From Demequina lignilytica (GTDB lineage Bacteria; Actinomycetota; Actinomycetes; Actinomycetales; Demequinaceae): a stretch of DNA of 64,000 bases. Where the stretch lies: positions 62,001 through 126,000 of the forward strand of contig NZ_JAUHPX010000003.1 of NCBI RefSeq assembly GCF_030418305.1, in the 5' to 3' direction. Shown piece by piece: positions 10,658 through 21,728 of the stretch; within the stretch, counting starts at the first letter, position 1, and each line of letters begins with the position of its first letter. The notes under the pieces are model-generated. The model was not told the origin of the DNA, made no database searches, and saw nothing but the letters and a program-made list of their open reading frames with translations. Both the position numbers and the translations under genes were made by a program.

Positions 10658-11851
10658 ATGGGCAGACCTCGCGTCCTCGTGCTGACGTCGACGCTCCCGG
10701 CCCGACGCGGGGACGGCACCCCGCCCTTCGTGGAGGATCTGTCGCGGGAGCTGGCGCGCGACTTCGACGTGCGGATCCTGGCGCCGGCCGTGCCGGGCGG
10801 GCCGGCCCTCGAGACGCTCGACGCACACCTGGACGTCGTGCGCTACCGGTACTTCCCCTCCCGCTGGGAGGACGTGGCCGACGGCGCGATCCTGGAGAAC
10901 GTGCGGGCACGGCGCTCACGCGCGCTGCAGGTGCCGTTGCTGGTCGGCGGTCTCGCCCGCGCCCTGCGGCGGGAGCTGCGCACGTCGCCGCCGGCGGCCA
11001 TCCATGCGCACTGGGTGGTGCCGCAGGGCATCGTCTGCCACCGGCTCGCCCCCGCCGTGCCGACCGTCGTGACCACGCTGGGCGGCGACCTGTACGCGCT
11101 GCGCCAGCGCGCGATCGTCGCGCAGAAGTCCGCCGTGCTGAGGGCCGCGGCGGCGGTGACGGTGATGAACCGCGACATGCGGGAGACCGCCATCGAGCTC
11201 GGCGCGGCGCCCGCGGCCACCCACGTGATGCCGATGGGCGCACGCTTCGCCGAGCGCGACATCGCGCGGACCCCGGCGCCAGGACCGGCGAGCCGCCGCC
11301 ATCCCGCGCGGGTGCTCGCGGTCGGCCGGCTCGTCGAGAAGAAGGGCTTCGACGTCCTGCTCGCGGCGCTGCGGCTCACCAGCGCGCCGGTCGAGCTGAC
11401 CCTGGTCGGCGACGGCCCCGACCGCACCCGGCTCGAGGGGCTCGCCGAGGGCCTGCCGGTCACGTTCCGCGGCAAGCTCACCCGGGCGGAGCTCGACGCC
11501 GCCTACGGCGAGGCCGACATCGCCGTGGTGCCGTCCCGTGCCGCCGCCTCGGGCGACCAGGACGGCCTGCCGGTCGCGATGCTGGAGGCGATGGGCGCGG
11601 GGCTGCCGGTGGTCGCGTCCGCGCTGCCGGGGATCGACGAGGCGATCGAGGCGGGCCGCAGCGGGGTGCTCGTGCCGCCCGGCGACGCGGGCGCTCTCGC
11701 GCGCAGCCTCACCGTGCTCGCCGAGGACCCCGAGCTGCGCGCCGCCCTCGGCGACGGCGCGCGGGAGCGTGCCGCGCGGTACTCGATCGAGAGCGTCGGC
11801 GAGGGCTACCGCGACCTGCTGCACCGGGTCATCGCGGACTCGCCGCGGTGA
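10658..11851 (+). CDS. Glycosyltransferase family 4 protein
   Basis: 397 residues with the GT-B fold of family GT4. The N-terminal acceptor domain begins RPRVLVLTSTLPARRGDGTP. The C-terminal donor domain begins around residue 220 with VGRLVEKKGFDVLL, and the DQDGLPVAMLEAMGAGLPVV region holds the conserved Glu of the nucleotide-sugar site. It probably transfers a sugar to a lipid-linked or surface-glycan acceptor; donor and acceptor are unknown. It runs opposite to its neighbours (epimerase and rfbB are both on the minus strand). The 32-bp divergent gap upstream must hold both promoters or share them with coding sequence; no convincing ribosome-binding site is visible. Confidence 0.9.
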   Translation: MGRPRVLVLTSTLPARRGDGTPPFVEDLSRELARDFDVRILAPAVPGGPALETLDAHLDVVRYRYFPSRWEDVADGAILENVRARRSRALQVPLLVGGLARALRRELRTSPPAAIHAHWVVPQGIVCHRLAPAVPTVVTTLGGDLYALRQRAIVAQKSAVLRAAAAVTVMNRDMRETAIELGAAPAATHVMPMGARFAERDIARTPAPGPASRRHPARVLAVGRLVEKKGFDVLLAALRLTSAPVELTLVGDGPDRTRLEGLAEGLPVTFRGKLTRAELDAAYGEADIAVVPSRAAASGDQDGLPVAMLEAMGAGLPVVASALPGIDEAIEAGRSGVLVPPGDAGALARSLTVLAEDPELRAALGDGARERAARYSIESVGEGYRDLLHRVIADSPR

Positions 11852-11864
11852 CCGCGGCGGGCGC

Positions 11865-13811
<1,947 letters not shown>

Positions 13812-13850
13812 CTAGGTCCAAGGGGGCAGACGGAGCCGGATGCAAACGCG

Positions 13851-13862
13851 TACATTGTCCGC
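13851..13862 (+). promoter_or_regulatory. Leaderless promoter of glgP (-10 TACATT)
   Basis: TACATT at 13851-13856 is followed by 6 nt and then the GTG start, so transcription would begin at the start codon. No Shine-Dalgarno sequence precedes the GTG. No clear -35 element is seen. Confidence 0.5.
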
Positions 13863-16334
13863 GTGAACCCCAACACCCCGCCCGTCGCGGCCCCCGAGAT
13901 CACCGTCGAGAGCTTCACGCGCGCCTTCCTGCGCGAGCTGAACTTCGGTCAGGGCGTCGACCTGGACCGCGCCTCCGCCAATGACAAGTACCTCGCGCTG
14001 TCGCGCGCGGTGCGCCACTACCTCACCACCCGCTGGCTCGAGACGCTGCGCAACCAGTACCGGGACCAGGCGAAGGTGGTCGCCTACCTGTCCGCCGAGT
14101 TCCTGCTCGGCCCGCAGCTCGAGAACGCGCTGCTCGCCTCGAAGCTGGACGAGGTCGCCCGCGAGTCCCTCGCGAACCTCGGGCTGGACCTCGACGAGAT
14201 CCGCGCCGTCGAGGTCGAGCCGGGCCTCGGCAACGGCGGCCTCGGACGCCTCGCGGCGTGCTTCATCGACTCGCTCGCCACGCTCAACGTGCCGTCGATC
14301 GGCTACGGCATCCGCTACGAGTACGGCATCTTCAAGCAGACGTTCGTCGACGGCAAGCAGGTCGAGACCCCGGACAACTGGCTCCGGCTGGGCTCGCCGT
14401 GGGAGATCCCGCACCCGGAGAACGCGGTCGAGGTGACCTTCGGCGGCCGCACCGAGGCGGTCGAGGGCGCGGATGGGGCCCGCCGCTGGATCCCCGACTG
14501 GCGCGTCACCGCGCTGCCCTACAACTACATGGTGCCGGGGTACCACAACGGCCGCGTCAACACGCTGCGCCTGTGGAGCGCGAAGGCGACCCACGAGTTC
14601 GACCTGCAGATCTTCAACGCCGGCGACTACGCCGAGGCGGTGCGCGCCCGGACGTTCGCGGAGAACATCTCGAAGGTGCTGTACCCCGAGGACTCCACGC
14701 CGCAGGGCAAGGAGCTGCGCCTGCAGCAGCAGTACTTCTTCGTGGCCGCCTCGCTGCGCGACTTCCTCGAGAACGTGCTGCCCGACGGCTACGACCTGAC
14801 CAAGCTGCCCGACCGCATCACCTGGCAGCTCAACGACACCCACCCGGTCATCGCGGTGCCGGAGCTGATGCGCCTGCTGATCGACGAGAAGGGCTGGACC
14901 TGGGACGACGCGTGGGCCGTCACCCAGAAGTGCTTCGCATACACGTGCCACACGCTGCTGCCCGAGGCGCTCGAGGTGTGGTCGGTCGACCTGCTGGGCC
15001 GCCTGCTGCCCCGCCACCTCGAGATCATCTACCGGATCAACGAGGAGTTCCTCGAGGTGGTCCGGGAGGCGTACCCGGGTGACGAGCTGCGCGTGCGTCG
15101 CATGTCGATCGTCGCCGAGCAGCCCGAGCGCGCGATCCGCATGGCCCACCTGGCCACGGTCGCCGGCTTCAAGGTCAACGGCGTGGCCGAGCTCCACTCG
15201 CAGCTGCTCGCGGAGAAGGTGCTGCACGACTTCGCCGAGCTGTGGCCCGAGAAGTTCACCAACGTCACCAACGGCGTCACGCCGCGACGGTTCGTGCGCA
15301 TGGCCAACCCCGGGCTGTCCGGCCTCATCACCGAGGCGATCGGCGACGGCTGGGTCACCGACCTGTCGCAGCTGAGCCGGCTCGAGCCGCTGGCCGAGGA
15401 CCCCGAGTTCCGCCGCCGCTTCCGTGAGGTCAAGGGCGCGAACAAGCGCCGCCTCGCGGAGGTGCTCGCCGCCCGCGACGGCCTCGAGATCGCCGGCGAC
15501 GCCATGGTCGACGCGATGGTCAAGCGCCTCCACGAGTACAAGCGTCAGAGCCTCAAGCTGCTCCACATCGTCTCGATGTACGAGGGCGTGAAGTCCGGGC
15601 GCACGCCGCTCGAGTCGATCACCCCCCGCACGTTCGTGTTCGGCGCTAAGGCGGCGCCGGGATACGTCCGCGCCAAGGAGACCATCGCCCTCATCAACGC
15701 GGTGGGCCGGACCATCAACGAGGACGCGTCGCTCGAGGGCCGCCTCAAGGTGGTGTTCCCGCCGAACTACAACGTCACGCTGGCCGAGGTGCTGATCCCC
15801 GCCGCCGACCTGTCGGAGCAGATCTCGCTCGCCGGCAAGGAGGCGTCGGGCACCGGCAACATGAAGTTCGCCCTCAACGGCGCGCTCACCATCGGCACCG
15901 ACGACGGCGCCAACGTCGAGATCCGCCAGCTGGTGGGCGACGACAACTTCTTCCTGTTCGGCATGACCGAGCCGGAGGCCGCGGACCTGCAGGCGAAGGG
16001 CTACGACCCGGGCGCGTACTACGAGTCCGACCCGGAGCTCAAGGCGGCGCTGGACCTGCTCGCGTCGGGCGCGTTCACCGGTGGCGACAAGGGCGGCGCC
16101 GTCGCGTCGCTGTTCGCCTCGCTGACCGAGCGTGACCGCTTCATGGCGCTGGCCGACTTCCGCTCCTACGTGGACGCGCAGGCGACGGTCGAGGAGGCCT
16201 ACCAGGACCACGAGGAGTGGAGCCGCAAGGCGATCCTCAACGTCGCCCGCACCGGCTTCTTCAGCTCGGACCGCTCGATCCAGGACTATCTGGACCGCAT
16301 CTGGCGCGCGGAGCCGGTCACGCAGAACCACTGA
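13863..16334 (+). CDS. glgP: Glycogen/alpha-glucan phosphorylase
   Basis: 823 residues, the normal length for family GT35. It releases glucose-1-phosphate from alpha-1,4-glucans using PLP. The PLP-site lysine is Lys668 within [17 protein letters not shown], and [16 protein letters not shown] and [14 protein letters not shown] are further family motifs. GTG 13863 is chosen since it gives the right length and sits 6 nt after TACATT; an upstream in-frame extension of 61 codons has low-quality sequence. It is monocistronic and converges with the phosphatase gene at a strong hairpin. Its product, glucose-1-phosphate, is the substrate of the adjacent divergent rfbA, a metabolic link worth noting. 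Confidence 0.96.
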   Translation: MNPNTPPVAAPEITVESFTRAFLRELNFGQGVDLDRASANDKYLALSRAVRHYLTTRWLETLRNQYRDQAKVVAYLSAEFLLGPQLENALLASKLDEVARESLANLGLDLDEIRAVEVEPGLGNGGLGRLAACFIDSLATLNVPSIGYGIRYEYGIFKQTFVDGKQVETPDNWLRLGSPWEIPHPENAVEVTFGGRTEAVEGADGARRWIPDWRVTALPYNYMVPGYHNGRVNTLRLWSAKATHEFDLQIFNAGDYAEAVRARTFAENISKVLYPEDSTPQGKELRLQQQYFFVAASLRDFLENVLPDGYDLTKLPDRITWQLNDTHPVIAVPELMRLLIDEKGWTWDDAWAVTQKCFAYTCHTLLPEALEVWSVDLLGRLLPRHLEIIYRINEEFLEVVREAYPGDELRVRRMSIVAEQPERAIRMAHLATVAGFKVNGVAELHSQLLAEKVLHDFAELWPEKFTNVTNGVTPRRFVRMANPGLSGLITEAIGDGWVTDLSQLSRLEPLAEDPEFRRRFREVKGANKRRLAEVLAARDGLEIAGDAMVDAMVKRLHEYKRQSLKLLHIVSMYEGVKSGRTPLESITPRTFVFGAKAAPGYVRAKETIALINAVGRTINEDASLEGRLKVVFPPNYNVTLAEVLIPAADLSEQISLAGKEASGTGNMKFALNGALTIGTDDGANVEIRQLVGDDNFFLFGMTEPEAADLQAKGYDPGAYYESDPELKAALDLLASGAFTGGDKGGAVASLFASLTERDRFMALADFRSYVDAQATVEEAYQDHEEWSRKAILNVARTGFFSSDRSIQDYLDRIWRAEPVTQNH

Positions 16335-16351
16335 TCCGGACCCGGATCGCG

Positions 16352-16381
16352 CGAGGGGCCTCGGGAGACCGGGGCCCCTCG
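16352..16381. terminator. Bidirectional terminator between glgP and the phosphatase gene
   Basis: CGAGGGGCC and GGCCCCTCG form a 9-bp stem with a 12-nt loop between two convergent genes. It is followed within 20 bp by a copy of the dispersed CGCATCGTCC motif. Confidence 0.7.
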
Positions 16382-16407
16382 TCGCGTCCCGGTGCGGCGC
16401 ATCGTCC

Positions 16408-16914
16408 TCACCGGCCGAGCGCCTCCCGCACGTGGGCGACGATCGCGTCGGCACCGGACTCGAGCTGGCCGAGGACCTCCTCGAAGTCATCGCGGCCGCC
16501 GTACCAGGGGTCGTCGATGTCCAGACGATGCTCGTCCCCCCGGGCCTCCACCACGGCGGCGAGGTCGAAGGAGCGGTACAGGCTGATGGGCGCGTCGGGA
16601 CGCAGGCGCCGCAGCCGCTGCGCGTGGCCGACCGTCATCACCAGGACCAGGTCGCGGCTCTCGAGCTCGCTCTTGGTGACGCGGCGCGCACGGTGGCGGG
16701 GGACCGCGTAGCCGTGGTCCTCGAGGACGGCGACGGCGCGCTGATCCATGCGGTTGCCCTCCTCCTCGTCGCTGACGCCGGTGGAGTCGACCGTGACGGC
16801 GTCGGCCAGCCCGGCGGCCTCCAAGCGGTCGCGCAGCACCACCTCCGCCATCGGGGAGCGGCAGATGTTGCCGGTGCAGACGGTCATGATGCGGTAGACG
16901 GATGCCTCAGCCAT
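16408..16914 (-). CDS. Low-molecular-weight protein-tyrosine phosphatase
   Basis: 168 residues. The P-loop CTGNICRS (Cys13, Arg19) near the N-terminus and the acid DDPWYGG in the C-terminal half are the two catalytic signatures of the LMW-PTP family. The start is fixed by GAGGAGGA seven nt before ATG 16914. In actinobacteria such enzymes act on tyrosine-phosphorylated proteins, sometimes in polysaccharide control; the rfb genes are 3 kb away, but a link is only a guess. It is the second gene after the S4 protein on the minus strand, and its 105-bp leader contains a 9-bp inverted repeat (16950-16958 with 16999-17007). Confidence 0.93.
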   Translation of the reverse strand: MAEASVYRIMTVCTGNICRSPMAEVVLRDRLEAAGLADAVTVDSTGVSDEEEGNRMDQRAVAVLEDHGYAVPRHRARRVTKSELESRDLVLVMTVGHAQRLRRLRPDAPISLYRSFDLAAVVEARGDEHRLDIDDPWYGGRDDFEEVLGQLESGADAIVAHVREALGR

Positions 16915-16949
16915 GCCGCCATCCTCCTCCTCGCGGGGCGCCGCCGCTT

Positions 16950-17007
16950 CCTGTGAGGGCATGACGGCACGCCGATCGCCCGAAACGTGCACTCATCGCC
17001 TCACAGG
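16950..17007. repeat. 9-bp inverted repeat in the phosphatase leader
   Basis: CCTGTGAGG (16950-16958) and CCTCACAGG (16999-17007) are perfect inverted copies 40 bp apart in the gap between the S4 gene and the phosphatase gene. The interior also holds weaker dyads around GGCACG/CGTGC. A regulatory or structural RNA role is possible but unproven. Confidence 0.4.
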
Positions 17008-17019
17008 ACGCGAGCGCCC

Positions 17020-17397
17020 TCAGCCCCGCCCGTCGCGGCCGCGCAGCCGGTCGAGCTGCCGGCGCTCCTTCTTGGTCGGCCGCCCGGCGCCCCGCTCGCG
17101 CACGCCGAACACCCCCGCCTTCTCGCGCGGCGGCGGCGGGGGAGAGTGGTCCAGGTACGCGGCCTGCGCCAACGGCGCGCTCACCCGCTTGACCAGCAGC
17201 TGCCGCACCTCGAGCACGCGCAGCCGGTCGAGGCCGCGGATCTCGACGGTCGCGCCGGGGACCACCGCGGTCGACGGCTTGGCGCGTTCCCCGTCGACCC
17301 GCACGTGGCCCGCCTTGACGGCGGCGGTGGCCTGCGAGCGGCTCTTGTACATCCGCACCGCCCACGTCCACGCGTCCACCCGCACCGACTCGGCCAT
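17020..17397 (-). CDS. S4-domain RNA-binding protein (Hsp15-like)
   Basis: 125 residues. The N-terminal S4 domain (VRVDAWTWAVRMYKSRSQAT, then VKAGHVRVDG) is followed by a proline-rich linker and a basic tail (RPTKKERRQLDRLR). Hsp15/HslR-type S4 proteins bind RNA of stalled 50S subunits; that function is by family only. The start is preceded by CGGGGG and, 6 nt upstream, TACCCT, a likely leaderless promoter. It is divergent from the YgjV-like gene. Confidence 0.88.
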   Translation of the reverse strand: MAESVRVDAWTWAVRMYKSRSQATAAVKAGHVRVDGERAKPSTAVVPGATVEIRGLDRLRVLEVRQLLVKRVSAPLAQAAYLDHSPPPPPREKAGVFGVRERGAGRPTKKERRQLDRLRGRDGRG

Positions 17398-17403
17398 CCC
17401 CCG

Positions 17404-17458
17404 AGGGTACGCGGGGGACCGCCGGGCCGACGCATCGTCCCTCCCACGCCCCTAATCT
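17404..17458. promoter_or_regulatory. Divergent leaderless promoter pair with a GGACGATGCG copy between
   Basis: On the minus strand TACCCT (17404-17409) lies 6 nt before the S4 ATG. On the plus strand TAATCT (17453-17458) lies 6 nt before the ATG at 17465. The dispersed motif CGCATCGTCC (17431-17440) occupies the space between the two -10 boxes, where -35 elements or a regulator would sit. Confidence 0.5.
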
Positions 17459-17464
17459 GGAGCC

Positions 17465-18100
17465 ATGGAAACCGTGTACGAGGCCATCGGCTGGATCGGC
17501 TCGATCCTCATCGTGTGGTCGCTCATGCAGGCGCGCGTGCTGAGGTTCCGATGGATGAACTTCGCCGGCTCCGTCATCGCGACCGCGTACAACGCCTACT
17601 TCGGCATCTGGCCGTTCGTCGCGATGAACGCCGCGATCGTGATCATCAACTCGTACTGGCTGCTGCGCCTGTACCGCGAGCGCCACGATCCGGGCGTGTA
17701 CAAGGTGATCCCGCTCGATGCCGAGGACCCGTTCCTCCTGCACTTCCTCGAGGTCCACGCCAAGGACATCGCGTCGCAGCGCCCCGACTTCGCCGCCCGC
17801 GCCATGAACCGCGACGGCCGCCGCGTCACGTACCTGGTGACGCGCGGCGACGAGGCGGTCGGCGTGGTCGCGCTGCGCGACGAGGGCGCGGGCGTCGGGC
17901 TGGTCGAGCTGGACTGGGTCAAGGCGCGCTTCCGGGACTTCACGCCGGGGGAGTTCGTCTACCACCGGGACGATGCGCTGAAGGAGGCGGGCTTCCGCCG
18001 GGTGGAGATCGAGACCCGGCCGGAGCTGGATCGCGAGTACCTGCGCAAGGTCGGCTTCCGCACCGACCGGACCCGCTGGGTGATGGATCTGGCGGCCTGA
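17465..18100 (+). CDS. YgjV-like membrane protein with GNAT-like C-terminal domain
   Basis: 211 residues. Residues about 5-70 contain three hydrophobic segments (AIGWIGSILIVWSLMQARVL; NFAGSVIATAYNAYFGIW; FVAMNAAIVIINSYWLLRL) like the YgjV/small inner-membrane family. Residues 75-211 are soluble and resemble an acyltransferase-like fold (VTYLVTRGDEAVGVVALRDE, then LKEAGFRRVEIETRPELDRE). No function is assigned. It is followed after 1 bp by the threonine aldolase gene, so the two are probably co-transcribed. Start: TAATCT then 6 nt (GGAGCC), which may act both as leaderless spacer and weak ribosome-binding site. Confidence 0.8.
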   Translation: METVYEAIGWIGSILIVWSLMQARVLRFRWMNFAGSVIATAYNAYFGIWPFVAMNAAIVIINSYWLLRLYRERHDPGVYKVIPLDAEDPFLLHFLEVHAKDIASQRPDFAARAMNRDGRRVTYLVTRGDEAVGVVALRDEGAGVGLVELDWVKARFRDFTPGEFVYHRDDALKEAGFRRVEIETRPELDREYLRKVGFRTDRTRWVMDLAA

Positions 18101-18101
18101 C

Positions 18102-19187
18102 ATGAGCCGACCGATCCACTTCGCTTCCGACAACTACGCCGCCGTCCACCCCGAGGTGATGGAGGCGATCGCGGAGGCCAACGTCGGCCACGACGTCGCC
18201 TACGGCGCCGACTCCGCCACCGCCGCGTTCGACGCGGCCATCGCGGCCACCTTCGGGGACGATGCGCTGGGCTTCCCGGTGTTCAACGGCACCGGGGCGA
18301 ACATCGTGTCGCTCATGGCGCTCAGCCCCCGGTGGGGCGGCGTGGTCGCCTCCGAGCACGCGCACATCAACGTCGACGAGAACGGCGCGCCCGAGCGGGT
18401 CGGCGGGCTGAAGATCCTGGCGCTGCCGAGCGTCGACGGCCGCCTGCGGCCCGAGCAGCTCGCCCGGTACGCAGGGGACCTGGGCGACGAGCACCGCGCC
18501 CAGCCCGTGGTGCTCTCGGTGACGCAGTCGACCGAGCTCGGCACCGTCTACTCGCTTGAGGACCTGCGCGAGCTCATGCATGCGGCGCACGCGCTCGGGA
18601 TGCGGGTCCACCTGGACGGCGCCCGGATCGCCAACGCCGCCGCCGCGCTCGGGGTGTCGCTCGCGGAGGCGGTCGCCGGAGCGGACGTGCTGTCCTTCGG
18701 CGGCACCAAGAACGGAGCGATGCTCGGGGAGGCCGTGGTGGTGCTCGCGGAGGACCTCCGGGCCCCGCTCGCCCACGACCTGCCGTACCTGCGCAAGCAG
18801 ACCATGCAGCTGGGGTCGAAGATGCGGTTCGTCTCGGCGCAGCTCACGGCGCTGCTGACGTCGACCGGGGGCTCGGGCGAGCCGCTGTGGCACCGCAACG
18901 CGAGCCACGCGAACGCGATGGCGGCGCGGCTGCGGACGGCTCTTCAGCCCGCGGCGGCGTCGGGCGTGCTGAGCTTCACCCAGGCGACCGAGTCGAACGC
19001 GGTGTTCGCGGTGCTGCCGCGCCGGGCGGCCGCCGCCGTGCGCGCACGGTTCCGCTTCTACGACTGGCAGGCGGGACCCGACGCCGACAGCGTCGAGGTG
19101 CGGTGGATGTGCGCCTGGGACACGCGCGAGGAGGACGTCGACGGCTTCGCGGCGACGGTCCTCGCCGCGTGCGAGGAGCTGGCCTGA
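18102..19187 (+). CDS. Low-specificity L-threonine aldolase
   Basis: 361-residue fold-type I PLP enzyme that splits L-threonine (or allo-threonine) into glycine and acetaldehyde. FASDNYAAVHPEVMEAI opens the protein, FNGTGANIVSLMAL contains the cofactor phosphate-binding region, HLDGARIANA carries the PLP-ring Asp, and SFGGTKNG holds the Schiff-base Lys203. The size is standard. The start is 1 bp after the upstream stop, implying coupling. Glycine produced here could feed GcvP encoded at 5.9-8.8 kb. Confidence 0.93.
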   Translation: MSRPIHFASDNYAAVHPEVMEAIAEANVGHDVAYGADSATAAFDAAIAATFGDDALGFPVFNGTGANIVSLMALSPRWGGVVASEHAHINVDENGAPERVGGLKILALPSVDGRLRPEQLARYAGDLGDEHRAQPVVLSVTQSTELGTVYSLEDLRELMHAAHALGMRVHLDGARIANAAAALGVSLAEAVAGADVLSFGGTKNGAMLGEAVVVLAEDLRAPLAHDLPYLRKQTMQLGSKMRFVSAQLTALLTSTGGSGEPLWHRNASHANAMAARLRTALQPAAASGVLSFTQATESNAVFAVLPRRAAAAVRARFRFYDWQAGPDADSVEVRWMCAWDTREEDVDGFAATVLAACEELA

Positions 19188-19212
19188 TGGCGTCGAACCG
19201 GAGGTCTCGCTG

Positions 19213-19590
19213 ATGGCGCTGTGCCCCTGCGGATCGGGCGCCTCGTTCCCCGACTGCTGCCGGCCGTACCTGCGCGGGGAGGCCGCGGCGCCCACGGCCG
19301 AGGCCCTGATGCGCTCCCGCTACACCGCGTTCGTGCGCGGCGACGCGGGCTACCTCATGCGCACATGGCACCCGCGGACCTGCCCGGCGACGCTCGACGT
19401 CGAGGAGACGGACTGGCGCGGGCTCGAGGTGCTGGCGACGGAGTCGGGGGGCGCTGCGGACACGACCGGCACCGTCACCTTCGTCGCCCACTACGCGACG
19501 GGGGTGATCTCGACCGGCACCATGCGCGAGAAGAGCAGCTTCGTGCGTGAGGACGGCCGGTGGCTCTACGTTGGGGCGATCGACGAGTGA
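19213..19590 (+). CDS. YchJ family protein with SEC-C zinc motif
   Basis: 125 residues. The N-terminal CPCGSGASFPDCC is a SEC-C type zinc-binding motif, followed by the YchJ-like (UPF0225) NTF2-fold domain with AEALMRSRYTAF and YLMRTWHP. Biochemical role unknown. GGAGG precedes the ATG. Its TGA overlaps the GTG of the acetyltransferase (GTGA). Confidence 0.92.
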   Translation: MALCPCGSGASFPDCCRPYLRGEAAAPTAEALMRSRYTAFVRGDAGYLMRTWHPRTCPATLDVEETDWRGLEVLATESGGAADTTGTVTFVAHYATGVISTGTMREKSSFVREDGRWLYVGAIDE

Positions 19591-20147
19591 GCGAACTGAC
19601 TCATACAGTTCGCCTGGCGACCATGGACGACGCCCCCGCGCTCGCCGAGCTGGCGGCCACCACGTTCCCGCTGGCCTGCCCGCCCACCACGACCGCCGAG
19701 GCCATCGCGGACCACATCGCGAACGCCCTCGCCCCGGAGGTGCTGGCCGGCTGGATCGTCGATCCGCAGAAGGCGGTGATGGTCGCAGAGTCCTCCGACG
19801 GCTCCCTCGACGGCTACGCGCTCGCGGTCTTCGGCCCGTGCGCCGACCCGGAGGCGGCGATCGCGCTGGCGACCGCGGGCATCGTCCCGGACCCGGTCCA
19901 CGAGCTCTCGAAGATCTACGTCCGCGCCGAGGCGCAGGGCGGCGGGCTCGCGGGCGCCCTGATGGAGGCGGCGGTCGCCGCCTCGCGCGAGGCCCACGGC
20001 GCCGGTCCGTTCTGGCTCGGCACCAACGCCGACAACGCGCGGGCGCAGGCGTTCTACCGGCGGCACGGGTTCGCGACCGTGGGCGCGCGGACCTTCCTGG
20101 TGGGCGGTCGCCCCGAGTCGGATGTGGTGATGCTGCGCACCGAGTGA
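19587..20147 (+). CDS. GNAT family N-acetyltransferase
   Basis: 186 residues. The N-terminal VRLATMDDAPALAELAATTF, HELSKIYVRAEAQGGGLAG (acetyl-CoA loop, motif A) and GTNADNARAQAFYRRHGF (motif B) define the GNAT fold. The substrate is unknown. GTG 19587 overlaps the preceding stop; it is preferred over an in-frame start nine codons upstream because that would overlap the previous gene without a ribosome-binding site. Confidence 0.9.
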   Translation: MSELTHTVRLATMDDAPALAELAATTFPLACPPTTTAEAIADHIANALAPEVLAGWIVDPQKAVMVAESSDGSLDGYALAVFGPCADPEAAIALATAGIVPDPVHELSKIYVRAEAQGGGLAGALMEAAVAASREAHGAGPFWLGTNADNARAQAFYRRHGFATVGARTFLVGGRPESDVVMLRTE

Positions 20148-20205
20148 GCGGGCTTGACCGAACTGGGACCCTTTCCGCAGGGAACTCGGAGCATTTCAGG
20201 CCACA

Positions 20206-21432
20206 ATGGAGCACGTGACCGAACCGCTCCTCCTCGGCATCGTCGTCGCGACCGCGCTCGCCTTCGATTTCACCAACGGATTCCACGACACCGGCAACGC
20301 GATGGCGACCTCCATCGCCACCAGGGCGCTGAAGCCCAAGCAGGCCGTGCTCCTGTCAGCGACCCTCAACATGGTGGGCGCATTCCTGTCGCTCACGGTC
20401 GCCGCGACCATCGCGAAGGGGATCGTCGACTCCGGCGTGGTCACCCTCGAGATCGTGCTCGCGGGCCTCGCGGGCGGCATCATCTGGAACCTCGTCACGT
20501 GGCTGTTCGGCATCCCGTCGAGCTCCTCGCACGCCCTCGTCGGCGGCGTGGTCGGCGCGGTCCTGGCCGCGGCCGGCACGGGCGGGGTGCTGTGGGCCGG
20601 GCTCGTGGCCAAGGTGCTCCTCCCCGCCCTGATCGCCCCGCTGGTCGCGATCCTGGTCGGCACGGTGGCGACCGCGCTGGTGGCGCGCATCACCCGGGAC
20701 GTGCCGCAGGACACGAACGACCGCATGTTCCGGTGGGGTCAGATCGGCTCGGCGTCCCTGGTCTCGCTCGCGCACGGCACCAACGACGCGCAGAAGTCGA
20801 TGGGCATCATCCTGCTCGCGCTGATCGCGGCCGGCGCGGTACCGTCCGACTCGAGCGTGCCGTTCTGGGTGATCGTGAGCTGCGCCCTCGCGATGGCGCT
20901 GGGGACCTACACCGGCGGCTGGCGCGTGATCCGGACCCTGGGCAAGGGACTGGTCGAGCTCGAGTCCCGCCAGGGGATGGCGGCCGAGACGTCCTCCGCC
21001 GCGGTCATCCTGCTCTCGAGCCACTTCGGCTACTCGCTCTCGACCACGCACGTCGCGACGGGCTCGATCATGGGCTCGGGGGTCGGCATGAAGGGGGCGT
21101 CGGTCCGCTGGTCCGTCGCCGGCCGGATGTTCATGGCCTGGCTGATCACCGTGCCCGCCGCCGCCACCGTCGGCGCGCTCGCCTACGGTCTCGACCGTCT
21201 GGTCGGCGGGACCGCGGGCTCGTATGTGGTGTTCGGCGTGCTGCTCGCGATCGCCGCGTTCATCTGGTGGTGGTCGCGTCGCAAGCCGGTGGGCCACCAC
21301 AACGTGAACGACGACTGGGAGCCGGTCGCGGACGCCGAGGCGATCCTGGCGGAGGCCGTGGTCGACCACGAGCTGTCCGAGGCGGCGGATGGCCCCGTGA
21401 CCGTGCCTGATGCCCGCGAGCGCGAGAGCTGA
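20206..21432 (+). CDS. pit: Inorganic phosphate transporter, Pit family
   Basis: 408 residues, about ten membrane segments in two homologous halves. The paired signature motifs are FDFTNGFHDTGNAMAT near the N-terminus and SLAHGTNDAQKSMG in the second half, both conserved in PiT proton/metal-phosphate symporters. A cytosolic acidic tail follows the last helix. ATG 20206 is followed by an alternative GTG four codons on. It is followed 10 bp later by a small membrane protein gene. Confidence 0.95.
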   Translation: MEHVTEPLLLGIVVATALAFDFTNGFHDTGNAMATSIATRALKPKQAVLLSATLNMVGAFLSLTVAATIAKGIVDSGVVTLEIVLAGLAGGIIWNLVTWLFGIPSSSSHALVGGVVGAVLAAAGTGGVLWAGLVAKVLLPALIAPLVAILVGTVATALVARITRDVPQDTNDRMFRWGQIGSASLVSLAHGTNDAQKSMGIILLALIAAGAVPSDSSVPFWVIVSCALAMALGTYTGGWRVIRTLGKGLVELESRQGMAAETSSAAVILLSSHFGYSLSTTHVATGSIMGSGVGMKGASVRWSVAGRMFMAWLITVPAAATVGALAYGLDRLVGGTAGSYVVFGVLLAIAAFIWWWSRRKPVGHHNVNDDWEPVADAEAILAEAVVDHELSEAADGPVTVPDARERES

Positions 21433-21442
21433 GGAGCGAGCC

Positions 21443-21679
21443 ATGCAGCAGTACATCGAATGGGGCGCCCTCGCCAACGTCGTCCTGGTCGGCCTCCTGG
21501 TCGGCGCGGGACTGCCGGCGCTCTTCGCGCTCGGCGTGCGTGCGCTCGCCGGCACCGGGGCGAAGGACGAGGCAGGGCAGGTCAGGACCGGACGCAAGGT
21601 CCTCGCCGCCGTGGCGTTCGGCATCGTCATCGCGACCATCGTCGCCGCGGTCGCCTACATCGCCGCCGGCGGGCACTAG
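21443..21679 (+). CDS. Small two-helix membrane protein downstream of pit
   Basis: 78 residues with two hydrophobic segments (about residues 7-32 and 53-75) separated by a charged loop (GTGAKDEAGQVRTGRK). GAGGAG lies upstream of ATG 21443. Many actinobacterial pit genes are followed by a similar short protein, so an accessory role to the transporter is plausible (inference). No catalytic motif. Confidence 0.8.
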   Translation: MQQYIEWGALANVVLVGLLVGAGLPALFALGVRALAGTGAKDEAGQVRTGRKVLAAVAFGIVIATIVAAVAYIAAGGH

Positions 21680-21728
21680 CCGCCACGCCGCCCGCGCGAC
21701 CCGCGTCGCTCGGTGGTGAACTGGAGGC

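Noticed and set aside
13812-16490. An 892-codon minus-strand frame opposite glgP
   Set aside because: Antisense shadow of a clear phosphorylase gene; composition (Arg, Gly, His, Val) is typical of reversed GC-rich coding DNA.
20238-21634. GCATCGTC octamers in the pit gene and the small gene after it
   Set aside because: They lack the ninth base of the motif and encode Gly-Ile-Val runs in membrane helices, so codon use explains them; excluded from the count.
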